64,000 nt of DNA from Rallus limicola (Eukaryota; Chordata; Aves; Gruiformes; Rallidae), in assembly GCA_022605955.1 (NCBI GenBank), contig JAKCOZ010000018.1:690001-754000 (forward strand), in the 5' to 3' direction. The translations under genes and the position numbers were made by a program. Numbering within the stretch: the stretch's first letter is position 1; each line of letters begins with the position of its first letter. Under the pieces are notes generated by a model. That model ran no database searches, was not told where the DNA came from, and saw only the letters and a list, made by a program, of their open reading frames with translations. This document shows, one piece after another, positions 47,240 to 58,540 of this stretch.

Positions 47240-47803
47240 GGGGGATGCTACCCCTTTGCTCTTGTGAGACCCTACCTGGTGTACCGAGTCCAGCTCGGGG
47301 GTCCGCAGCACAGGAAAGACATGGAGCTGTTGGAGCAATTCCAGAGGAGGCCACGAAAATGATCAGGGGGCTGGAGCACCTCTGCTATGAAGACAGGCTG
47401 AGAGAGCTGGGCTTGTTCAGCCTACAGAAGAGAAGGTTCCAGAAAGACCTGATTGCAGCCTGCCAATACTTAAAGGGCCCTACAGGAAAGTGGAGAGGGG
47501 CTGGTCACCAAGGAGTGCAGGGACAGGACAAGGGGTGATGGCTTCAAGCTGAGAGAGGGCAGGGTTAGGTGAGACATTAGGAAGAAATTCTTTACACTGA
47601 GGGTGCTGATGCCCTGGCACAGAGTGCCCAGAGAGGCTGTGGGAGCCCCTGGATCCCTGTCAGGGTTCAAGGCCGGGTTGGATGAGGCTTTGGGCAGCCT
47701 GGGCAAGCAGAGGGTGTCCCTGCCCATGGCAGGGGGGTTGGAACTAGATGATCTTTGAGGCTCCTTCCAACCCAAAGCATGCTGTGATGCTGTGATCCCT
47801 CAC
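47240..47803 (+). mobile_element. CR1 LINE fragment, good 3' end
   Basis: Landmarks in CR1 order: 'gagaccctacctggtgtacc', 'gacatggagctgttggagca', a frame reading ATKMIRGLEHLCYEDRLREL and LFSLQKRRFQKDLIAACQYL, then 'gacattaggaagaaattctt', 'gcccatggcaggggggttgg', 'aactagatgatctttgagg' and 'ctccttccaacccaaagca' with a 'gctgtgatgctgtgat' tail. It is a different subfamily from the 3155/8162/33618 group and related to the 4390-4935 copy. The frame breaks after about 100 codons. Confidence 0.95.
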
Positions 47804-49247
47804 CTGCCCTCCTCAATTTAGAGGAGCTAAACATGTAAAGCTGCTTCTTGCCTGTGGAATGCATCTGAACCAGGTCGTGGGGCTGGGAGATACCTGTGGT
47901 ACCAGGTACACATCCTGGCTCTAGTTCTTTCCCTTGCTGGAGCAATATGCTCTCCCTGTCCTTGGGTTTCCAAAGGGATGAAACCCAATGCGAAGGGCTG
48001 GGGGAAAGCAGCCTTGTGAGGGAACCCTGGCTGCTGGGGGTACCCCAATAAGTGTTCAATCCCACTAAACAAAGGAAGCTCCCTCCTTATGCAAGCCCCT
48101 TTACCTGTGTCTTTTTGCCACAGAGCCGCTCTGCAGTCATCAGCTCCCCATCACACGAGGCATCCACCCAGGATGGTCTGTGCTGTGTTTGACTGCACAC
48201 ACAAGCTGCAGCTGCCCGGTCACATCCTGCACCTCTGTGCTCCTCAGCATAATTTTCAGCTCTGCAGGGAGGATCAGCAGAAAGCCCCAGCACCACTAAA
48301 CAAGTAAGGATGGATTAAACCAGTATTTTAAAGCCCTTGACCCTGCCTGTCCTCAAGGCAAATGCTGAATGAAGGGATGTTGTGCAGTGAGTCGGTTGAG
48401 AACCCAGAAAATCACCTCCCTCTGGGTCAGAGAGCACCTGGGAGGTGAAGTACAGCTGGTGGGGTCCTTCTCTGCTGGGGGCAAGACTGAGCCGCACTCG
48501 GTGACTAAGGCATCATTAGAGTGGCTGTACATCCAAGCAGCATCCTCTTCCTCTGACAAGGTCTCTCCTGGCCAGCGCTCAGGGTCACGGGCAGCCTGTG
48601 ACTGCACACACAGGGGTGACGGCTGGGTAGAGGCACCAGAAAGTGAAAAGCTTTTGGGGGCAAAGCTTTTAAGCAGGAAGACAGCAGAGCTTTCCCACAG
48701 CTGACTGCTGCACTTGATCTGTTTACAGCCAGCAGCAAGTGTAGCGGTGAACAAAGCAACATGCAGCTTTCACCTGAAAAAATGTTGTAGCACATTTGTG
48801 TGAATCATCTCTGAGGAACAGGACACGGGAGCTGGGGATGTGCCTCTGGTCCAGAGGCAGGCACTGAGTGCTGGGATGCCTGGCACAGAGATCTCCCCCA
48901 GAGACACACAAGTTCTGCTTTTACACATCCACCTGTAGGTATTTCTGCCTTCACAACTGCAGGGGCAAAACCTCTCCAGTTAGGGGAATTCACCCCACTG
49001 AATCCTGTGCTCAGAGCGTGTCCCTGGGGTTCACAAGAAGGGGAAGAGGAACGGGGCTGGGTGAGGGATGGGAAATAGGGGGCCGGAGGTACCAGGAAGG
49101 ACGCGGAGCAGGCCAGAGTGAGAGAAAAGTCCAGAAAAGTCTCTAGTACGGTGCTGTGCCTCACAGCCCCAGAGATGTCCTGGGGCTGAACCCTCCTGCA
49201 GTCTGTAAGGGACTGGAAATCTGCCTTCATAACTGCCAACAGAACCA
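47804..49247. other. Unique non-coding DNA
   Basis: No gene or named repeat is recognised. Composition is mixed. The only structure is the C-rich start of the LTR-like block at its right end. Confidence 0.5.
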
Positions 49248-49946
49248 TGTCGTCCCCGCCGCCCCCTGCCCCCCCTTTTTTTTTCCTCTCACCTAACCAA
49301 ACCTCATTACATCACCACCACTGGCTAAGGCTTCCAAAGACCTAATGACTATTCAATGAGCCACCCAAAAGATAGACATCAGGAGCCATTCACACACCAG
49401 GAGACCACTATCAGGAGAGACACCAGGAGAGCATTCCACTCTCAGGAGAACCATCAGGAGCCATTAACACATCGGACATTCCTCACCCACCCTGAGGCCC
49501 ACAAGGCAGGTGGAAGCTTGTGGCCAGACAAAGGATGACTACAAAAAGAGAGCAGCGGCCAGGAAAAGAGGCAAGCGGCCATGGAGCGAGCAACATGAGA
49601 GGCAAGCAACAGAAAGAAGCAAGCAACATGTATGGAGGGACATGGAGACAACGAGGGAATGCTCTTCCCTTCCATCGGACCCAGAGACGCTGAAGAAGAC
49701 TCTGCCAGCAGACGGAATGCTGTAGCCTCGTGGTGGTAGATATAGCAGCACCCCCCCACCCCCTTTCCCCGTTTTTCTCTCTCTCTTCCTCCTTCCCACC
49801 ACTCTATCTCTTTTCCACCCTTTTCTCCTTTTCCCCCCCTTTTCCTGCACGTTTGTTCCAAATAAAGCAACCTGAACCTTGACTCCCTTTCGAGTCTTAA
49901 TTCTGTTCTCCGAGAATGGAATTGAGAACTGATGAAACACCCGACA
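49248..49946 (+). mobile_element. LTR-like block of an endogenous retrovirus (probable)
   Basis: Several LTR properties occur in order. TGTCG at the left end and CGACA at the right form the expected short inverted ends. U3 holds a degenerate array of CAGGAG-containing units at 49377-49475 (six CAGGAG hits), as in retroviral enhancers. A TATA-like 'tagatatagcag' lies at 49738. It is followed by a long pyrimidine tract (49750-49848), an AATAAA signal at 49861 and about 80 bases of U5. Two bases past the right end is 'tggacgtcactcagggg', placed like a tRNA primer-binding site but not matching a tRNA that I can name. No matching target duplication is evident. No coding internal region follows. 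The left boundary is uncertain. Confidence 0.5.
49377..49475 (+). repeat. CAGGAG-motif direct repeats inside the LTR-like block
   Basis: 'atcaggagccatt' occurs at both ends of the stretch. Between them CAGGAG recurs at roughly 15-25 base spacing ('caccaggagacc', 'atcaggagagac', 'accaggagagc', 'ctcaggagaacc'). Such arrays in U3 are often enhancer repeats. Confidence 0.65.
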
Positions 49947-52900
49947 ACTGGACGTCACTCAGGGGTTCAGCCCAGCCACCCCCAGCCACCCAGAGCGAGC
50001 TGAGGGTTGGTTGGAACGCAAGGGGGTTTAATCCCTGCCAAACTAAGTCTCCTCCAGGTTGTGGGTCGTGACAAGGTCTCACAAGCTCCAGCTGGTCCCT
50101 GGAAAAGCGTCTCACCAGGTTCATTGTGGCTTACTGGGGATTCCTATGCAGCACCAAACACCCTGCTGTCTGTCCCCGCCCCCCCCTCCAGTGAGAGGCC
50201 AGGGACAACCTGTCCTGGTTTAGGTCCCAGCTAGCTCACATCTGGCAGTTACATCATAGAAATGACATAAAGCAGGCTGGAAGTGCCTCAGGAACCCACA
50301 CCACCTAATCCACCCCTCACTCCTACCCCAGACCTCCAGGTCTCCTGCTTGGCAAGAGAAGGGGAAGCTGGGCTTGTGGCAGCTCGTGGTGAGACATGAT
50401 GTACAGTTAGATGCCTGGAAAGCAGAGGGAAGTTTTTGCAGAGCTGAGCACATGAAGCCCTTCTGTGTCTGCCCTGTTGAGTCCTTCCAAATTTTTCCTC
50501 TTTGAAAACTGGAGTGTTTCTTTCTGCTCAGTTTTGGTACCTTATTAGTCTCAGGTTTCCCTGTCTTGCAGGGTGGCTCATTAGGGAGTGGATAACGAGC
50601 TTTGTCTGCCCACTGCTGAGAGTGGTTGGTGTAAAATCTTTAACAGATACATGTTTTTCCAAGAATTTCTGGAGGATTTGTTTAGCATAACAAAGCAGCT
50701 GAGATGCACTAAAGAATTCAAACACAAATACAGTCTCTCTGTTCAGCAGGGTTTGCCACCATGAGGTCAGGGACACAGCACTGCCCCACCAAGGTAGTCC
50801 TCAGAGGTGCTAGTGGTACATAGGTGCCCAGATCCTGCTGGGAGAGATCATGGCAAGCAGTGTCCTGGGTGCAGTTCGACTCACTAAAGGTACAGGAATC
50901 AAAATCACATGAACCCAAACTCCACCAACGCTGAGCCACCTGAACAAGCCACCAGATTTGCAGGAATTTTGAGCAAGCCAGAGGCTCCCAATGTTCCTGT
51001 GCATCCTCTACTGCTGCTCAAGGCAGAAAAGCTGCTCATTTCAAGTGGTAACATTTTCAGAGTGGTTGTTAGACACATTTTTTTTTTACCTCAAATGCAG
51101 CCTCTTATTTAGATAACAAAGATTATAATTTTAAAAAATGTTATGGGCACTTTCCAGAGCAGCTGTTTGGATAGTGACACCACCAGCAGAATCCCAGCAT
51201 GAAAAATGCAAAACATCTGAGTAGAGAGGAGTATGAGGTCCTCCAGGTATGGTGGGTGTGCACCTCAGAGGTCAATTACTTTCAAGGCAGCCCTAGCCAA
51301 TCTGGACCTGACTCAGCTATCCCTCTCAGGACTGTGATAGCCCAGCTGGGGTGCCTGGGTCAAGAGCTCCAATTCCAGACGCAGGATAAATAGATGTGTA
51401 GGGAAAAGCTGCAACGTGGCTTTTGCCAGAGGTGTCCACTCACCTCACCTGCTGTAGCAGCAAACAGCCCTCTTGCCAGGTGCAAATTTGCAAGCCCCAG
51501 TCTCTGTGATCCCATCTGAAAACGGGGAGCTTGGGAAGGCCTTTTAAGCAATTCTGTTTTCCAGCTGCTCTGTTTCCATACCTGGGTCACTTCTCTTTGG
51601 GTAGGAAGGACACAGGAATGCAAAGTCAACAAACTCGCCCGCTGCCTTTGGGAAAACAGGAAGGTGAGCAGGCCTCCTGGAGTTATAAAAACCCTCTGCA
51701 GCTTCCAAAATGGCACAAAATGATGGGAAGCAGCATCCATCCTGTGCAGTGGCCAACCTACACTCAGACAGGCACTGGAAGGACGTGTTTTTGCCAGTGG
51801 AGTTTCCACTCCAAGGGCTGCCCAGGCGGCAGCATCCCAGGCCCACATCTCACATGGCTGGCTGAGTGTTTGCAGTCCTTCAAGCCCAGAGCTACAACCC
51901 AGGGAGCTTGCTCCACTTGCAAACCCAGCTGCTCCCTACAGTGACTGGCAGGTCGGGCACAGGAGCGTCGTTAACTGTCTGAAAGGATCGGGTGGACATG
52001 CCAAGGGTAGACATGGATACTCTGGGAAGGCCACAAAATGGACAGGGGTTGTCTGATGTTGTCCCAGCACATGGTCACTCCTCCGGGCCCCCACCGTGCT
52101 GTCAGTGTGGGGCAGACATCAGCGTTTGGCATGAGCATCTGTCCACAAAGCCCCAGAGAGCAGAGCAGCAGCAGCAGCCCTGTGTGCTGTAACGTAAATG
52201 CAGCTCATGCGTGAGTCCTGGGGCCGCGTGCTTCAGACAGGGGGAACACAGCACGACTGCTGCAAGGACACAGAGGCACGTGGGAGTGCTGGCAGATGCT
52301 CCTCTGAGCCTGCCAAACTGGCATGGATGTAATCTGTCCAAGACACCAGCGAACCAGGGCCAAGTGCATGACAGCTACAGGCTTGACTTGGTTAAACGAA
52401 ATACAACAGGCTTGAGTGTGCTTTGCTGAAGGGATGTGAGGTGGAAACTGTGAGGCTCTCTGATGGATACCACCAGGCTTTGGACCCAGACTCATCAAGC
52501 CATCAATTTGCACCTTAGCCTGAACTTCTCATCTGACTTTTTAAGAGAGGAGGAACCAAGCCGGTGAGTAATCCTCCCACCAAGCAGCCTCAGCAGTGCA
52601 TGGGAACCTAATGTCACCTAAACAAAAGGACCTTTCTTGATCCCACTGTTCCTCATGCTGCTTGAAGATGTTAGAGCTTACAGATCTTACTGTGTGTAAT
52701 GTTATCAGGTACATTGATCCATCTTTAAAGATGCTGCATCCTGAAGCACCCTCTCCTCTTCAATACCCTCTCCAGTAATTAATGCAGCCCCTTAGGAAGG
52801 TCTGGAGAGGGTTGTATGCATCAGTGAGAGAGAAACTGCAGCAGGCGTCACCAAGTGCAAGAAGTCCCTGAGCTGCAGATAGATCAGCCAGGCTGGATGC

Positions 52901-54229
52901 TGGCAGCCTCACCTGTGGCCTGGCCATGGAGATGTGCATCCTCCTGAGCTCACGCAGCCGGGAATCAGCTCACTGGCTGCTGCATCAAACCTGACACCTG
53001 TCACCTCCCATGTCCAGCAGACAGTTCAGAGCCCTGAGCAGGGCAATGGCATCGGGTCCCAGCGGGGCCTTGGAGCTTGCTCTGTCCCTGTGTCCCCGCT
53101 GATGGAGCCAGTGCCTTCCATGTCCTGAACTGGGAATGTCTGGCTGTAAAACCTCCCCCAGCACTGCATTCCTAAAGCCACGAGAGTGGTTTGGTTTTCC
53201 CAAGAGAAGGACACGGAGTAATGCTGCTTCGGTGCAGTCCCAGGAGGGGCCATTCGAGCTCAGCTGGAATCTCCATTTAGGGACCAAGGTGGGACAGAAC
53301 AAGGGAAACCCAATTCATCTGATTGTCTGCTCCATAGCAAAATAGGCACAGATGGCCATGCTCATCTAGGGAGACCACAGCTGTCTGGACTGTCTCCATG
53401 ATAGAAGATGAGATTTAGAGGACTCCAGAGAGCAATTTCACCAGGCATGCCTTCAACACCTCCAGTGCAGCAGAGGGAAAGCCACTTTCTGTCTCTGTGG
53501 GTGGTTATGGGACCCCAAACAACTGTGGGGTTGACTGCTGTATGGTGAGGAGGCAGGTCACAGCAACACCACCCACTGAGCTTTTCTGCAGCCAGCAATA
53601 CCAGCCTCGCTGGGAGGATGCAGAGCACAACCAACAGGTGATGATGAGCTCCTGAGCTCTGGATCCCCTTCCCCGTAGGTGGGATGCATCCATCCCGCCA
53701 GATGTTGTTAGCACTTTGTAAAAACTTGCTGAGCATTGTTTCCACCCTGCCTGAGCATGGACAGTGCCAAGCAGAGCATGGCATAAACCAGACCTGCCCC
53801 TGCACAGCAGATATCTCTGTGGGGAAGCATCCTACCACCTGAGAAGCATTACAGGCAGGTTATTGTCAGCAACCTGGGGGTAAGCCCAGCACCGAACTCG
53901 CCAGAGATGGAATAGAGGAATGCCTGGGGATGCGCTGGATCCAGAAAACCCGGTGGCAGCAGGGTGTAGGTCCCCCAGGTGAGACCACCGTCCTCATCTC
54001 TCAGCAGGCATTTCATGATCAGAGATCATGATGTTGATGCCACCTTTAGGTAGAAGCCTTGGTGGAGCTGGAGGTGACATTCTGCTCCCACAGCGCTGCT
54101 GCCTGCGAGGCTGTGTGCTAGGGGCCAAGGTGCAAACAGCAGGGAAACAGCAGCAAGCCCAAAGGTTGTGCTCACAGGGACCCCCCTGGGCGGCACTGCT
54201 GCAGCAAAGTCCTCGCTGTGGAGTAGTGC
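49947..54229. other. Unique non-coding DNA after the LTR-like block
   Basis: No retroviral coding frame follows the LTR. At 50211 the sequence 'tgtcctggtttagg' matches the start of the same avian LTR type seen at 402, but the similarity stops after about 14 bases. The remainder is of mixed composition without genes. A T10 run lies near 51080. Confidence 0.45.
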
Positions 54230-54286
54230 CCTGCCATCCCTGTGACTCCCTGCCATCCCTGTGACTCCCTGCCATCCCTGTGACTC
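54230..54286 (+). repeat. 19-bp tandem repeat, 3 perfect copies
   Basis: Three adjacent identical copies of 'cctgccatccctgtgactc' (54230-54248, 54249-54267, 54268-54286). Perfect identity points to recent expansion. A single related word occurs just before it. Confidence 0.95.
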
Positions 54287-54319
54287 GTGCCAGACTGCTG
54301 TGTCCCACGTGAAAGGTGA

Positions 54320-55110
54320 GAGAGCATTTAAGCCACTTTTAAAGCTGTGTAAGACCATAAACCCTTAGTGTCACACAAGGACTTAAATGCCTTAAGACTG
54401 TAGCATGTCATAAGGCAGAGTTAAAGCAGCATAAGCCTCCTTTAGCCTCTGTGGTCCTTGAAGGGCAGTCTTGCCGCATCCCAAGGGCTCCTATTTTAGA
54501 GGCCCCACAGAACCAGGTTTTCAGTGAGCTGTCCCTGCTGCTAGGCTGCTCTGATGCTCCCTTTTGACAGGCCATGAGCATGAAGGAGGTCTCTCCTTCC
54601 TTCACCAGGTTTAGATGCATCATTAAGACAAATGGCCAGGGCTTCTGGAGCTTTGGATGCCCAGCTGGTTTTACCCCTTTCCTTGGTTGTGGGTTTGAAG
54701 AAGCAAGTCCTTCTGTGTCTGGATGCTGTACCTGATGCTGCATGATAAAGCAAGAGCATTGTACCAACTGGCATGGACACAGCAGTCCAAGCAAAGGGGC
54801 AGGAACATGCATCTGAGCAGCACTCTGCAAGGTCAGAAAGAAAGGCCTGAGAGGCTGGCAGATGAACGTGCCCCATGCAAACACACACCCCCTGATCCAT
54901 AGGGCTTATCACAGGCTATAAAGACACATTTTGTGGAAAACCCTGTTAAGATACTGGCTGCACATCACTGCTTTAAGCCCCTACAGCAACTTAAACTGGC
55001 TATAATGTTAAGCCTTTAGAGTATTTTAAACTGCTTAGATTGCTCAAAAGACCAGCTTAATCTTAAACTGCAGTGCAGCTGCTTAAACAGTTTAAGCTGA
55101 TCTAAAAGCT
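54320..55110. repeat. Two clusters of TTTAAGC/GCTTAAA-type words
   Basis: From 54320 to 54440 and again from 54940 to 55110, words of the type 'tttaagc', 'ttttaaag', 'cttaaa', 'ccttaag' and 'gttaaag' recur about every 15-20 bases on either strand, at least eight per cluster. They are nearly absent in the 500 bases between. The second cluster contains the perfect hairpin GCTTAAA-cag-TTTAAGC (55081-55097) and CTGCA-g-TGCAG at 55068-55078. Possibly an eroded tandem satellite or a cluster of binding sites; I know of no family it fits. Confidence 0.4.
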
Positions 55111-58100
55111 CGCAGGAACACAGAGTGCTTGAACCATCCTTAGCCCTGTTTGTTGACCGAAGCACAGTGCTGGCCCTGTCACACCCAAAGTGACACTGGG
55201 GCTGCCACATAAGCTGTTTTCCTACACAGACCTCACTGAGTCTGGGGGGAGAAAAAAGACCTTTTATTATCCCTTCCCAGCGCCAGGCACAGCTCCAGGT
55301 AGGCTTGTCCTTCCCTTAGCACCACAAGCGGTACCGGCTCCCCAGGGAGAGGATGGTCTCCAGGCAGGATGTCCTCAGCTGGAGAGGGCACGGGTGCTGC
55401 TGTGCTGGGAATTGTCACCTGGGTTTGGGTTTTTTCCAAGGCACCGTTCTTCTTTGCAATCAGCCTTTCACAGGGAGAGGTGCTGGCTAGTTGGATTATT
55501 AATGGCTCTTCCTTACACAGCCCAGCAGGAGCAAATGCTGGTTATCATATTCCTCTAAAATAAGCAATTGCTGGAAGCTGCAGCTATGAGGACAGAGGAC
55601 AAGGCCCCATCCCTGAGGAGGGAGGAGCCACATCTAAACCGACTCCTCGTTCACCACTGAGTCAGCCTGGTCCTGTGCATCTCTCCCCAAACAAGGCCAT
55701 TTTTTTCTCATTCCCATAGAAGCAGCCCAGGGTTGTTTGGATGTTTTGGGGTGGTTTTTTTTCCCCCCCTCTTTTTTTCCACTAAGCTTTGTTTCTCCAA
55801 TTTCTTGGTTCTCTCTTTTTTAACACCCACGAATGCAGCCAAGGACTTGTGCAATGTGTGCCTTGGCTTGGGGAGAAAAAAATAAAGGGGGATAATTCTT
55901 CAATGGACCTGAAGTCTGGCTGGAAAGCCTGCCCAGGCTTGGGAAAACAGGTACGTGGTGCCCAGGGTACAGGTTATGTTTGGCTCAGCAGAAGTATTGC
56001 CATGGGGACGAACCCACTTGATAAGCAACACACTGGTGATGATTTCAGTCTTCTGCCAGGAACTCTCAGTCTTCCTATCATCAGGATATTCAGAAAAAAA
56101 ATGAAACAAAGCAGTACCTGCCCAGCCACACCACGCACCCCTGGAAGACTGTGGGAACAGCCCTTGCCCTCTGGTGTATTTTACATCCATATTGCTCTGT
56201 TGTGGGTATGTTGATCGTAGAAATTGTACAAGTGGCAAAGGAACTGGCACCTTTTTCTCCATGTGTGACTTGTACAACATGCAAGTGTACAATTTATGAC
56301 CTTTCTGATGTATTTATCACTCGGGGAGTTTAAACTCAAGGTGCCTGTTATTGTGTTTTCCTAATGCATGTTATGCCAAGTGCAGCCCTGTTCTTCCTGC
56401 TGGCTCCATCTAACTGGCCTGAGCAGCCTGCTAGAGCTTCTGTGGTGCTGTTTCCTAATAAGCAGCTGGAATATATTCAGCAGCATCACAGTACAGTGTT
56501 GCACATCATATGTTGGCACACAAACACGTGGAGGGGGTGCCTCAGTGAAGAACAATTCAAAGGTGGTGAGATGCTGCAGGGCTCGTCCCAGTATCCCATT
56601 CTTCCAACAGGCTGGAAGTCCAGTTCCATCTCTGGTAACATCTGAAGCTGTTTCACAGGGCTTTGTTGAGATACAGACACCTGCAAATAGGACTTGGGAT
56701 CTGTGGAGGGGCATGAAGGTACTGGAAGGAAGGCCACAAAGTGTCCCTGGTCCTGCCGACAAGGTCACCGTGGATTGGATGTCACTGCTTCCAGCAGAAC
56801 CCAGTGCTCAGGTTGAACACCTCGGTTTGCACAGAGGGAGGTCATGCCCAAGTAGGAAATGCCTTCCCCCCCCATACATTCCTGTCTGCTGAGACACCAG
56901 CTGCCAAACCCTGAGCCCAGCACCAGAGCCCTGACGCTCAGGAGGGACAGATCCTTCCCCTGCGTGTCCTCAGGGAGCTCTCCCTCATGTGCTGGGAGCA
57001 TCTGGGACTCGTGAACTTGCTAGTTGGCTTTCACACTCAGGAATCATAATTATTTATTGATAGGATGCCTTTTGCAAGCCTCAGGGCACTATTGCAGACT
57101 TCCAGGCTGTGCACATACCAATTCAGTTCACCCATCGCAGAGAAGCAGTTGCTGCATGCAGAGATGTTACAAAACTGTCTTGGCCAGGAAGCAAAAAGCA
57201 ATTTCTCAGTGTCTGCGTAGCAACTGCAGCAGAGTTACTGGCTCCCCAGCACCAACAACGGGTGTGGGAACCACACACGTTCCTGGAGCCAGGAGCAGGG
57301 CTCTTGGGAGACACCCTGGGCTCCTCTCATGCAGAGCATTATTCCAACCTCATCAACCCCATCCCCAGATCCAGGACACCCCCACCCCAGCCCACCCAGA
57401 CTTACCCTGTACATTTATCCCCAGCCAACACCGGTACTATCCCACACTCCCCACATGTCCTCAAGTGTCCCTAATGAAGCATCTCCACCAGCTTTGTCTG
57501 TCCTCCTTCTACCTTCAACTACTGCCATGGGCAGAAGGAGAGAAATTCATTTTATGATCTGAATTCCTCAGGTCTCTACCTCAAGAGAAGCACTGTGGTA
57601 CATTTGGAGCAGGTTTTCTGGCCAGTTTGTAGCCCCAGTATGGCCTCCATGTTTGATGTTTGGAGCAGAAATGCTACAGCCCTCCTTCTCAGCTTGCCTT
57701 GAGCTCTCCTACGAGAAGATATTGCAGTAGTCAGTGATCAGAAATGGAATGACTCAGAGAAATGCAACATTTCCAATAAGTGGGCAATGAAGCAAGCTTG
57801 AGGTCAAAGAGAAGCTGCCAACTCTTTCTAATGGGTTGCTCCAAAGTGCAGACTGGTCCTGTGGCTGAGGTTTTAAGGTCATTTCTGCCCAGTGAAGGCT
57901 CCAGGGTGGAGATGTCAAAGCTCTTGAGGTTTCTGAGATGCCTGATGGAGGCATTTGGACAGATTGCAATGCTGTCCTCACGGCACTGGGGTGGTGATGG
58001 AGATGACACCTCACGGGGTAACAAAGACATGGATGTGACCTGGAGGTGAGTCAGTACCAAAGGCTGAGGAAAGATGTTCTCCTGAAGAGCACCGTCAAGT

Positions 58101-58289
58101 TTACTTCATGCAAGTGGTTAAGTCAGGACTTTAGGGAGAGTTTCCTCAAAGAAATGGGGAGAGTAGCATGTTTGAGTTTGTTACAGCCAACACACACTTC
58201 TCTCAGCCCTGGGAAATGTGTGCCTACCCTGCCACCAGCACGTCCTCTCCCAGAGCTCCTGCGTCTGAGCAACACGGAGACAATGTCCT
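55111..58289. other. Unique non-coding DNA
   Basis: No gene or mobile element is recognised. 55750-55785 is T/C-rich. Open frames up to 177 codons lack domains. An AP-1-type TGAGTCA lies at 58047-58053. Confidence 0.5.
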
Positions 58290-58540
58290 CCTCTAACTGG
58301 GTTATAGGAGATTGGATTAGCAATTTGTGAGTTAGTAAAAGTCTAAGAATGGAAGATAAAACAAAGTGTGACAGGCTAAGCAGCCCTTGTCACCGGGGAT
58401 TGATCACAGTGCTAATAGCCAGCGACAGCCGCACATTAATAACACAATAACCCAGCTTTGGATATTGGCACTATCACAACCCTTTAACCTGGTAATAACT
58501 CATTGGGAAAATGCTAACAGTGTCATAGCCAACATGTCTC
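58290..58540. promoter_or_regulatory. Candidate conserved non-coding element
   Basis: Motif-dense, repeat-free block: 'gagattggattagcaatttg', 'gtgtgacaggctaagcagc', 'gggattgatcacagtgctaa', 'gccgcacattaataacacaa' and 'cctggtaataactcattggg'. Spaced homeodomain cores and a GGATTA word (bicoid-class site) are combined with a TGACAG word (MEIS/TGIF type) and TGATCA. Composition and motif mix are like known developmental enhancers. Conservation cannot be tested here. Confidence 0.35.
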
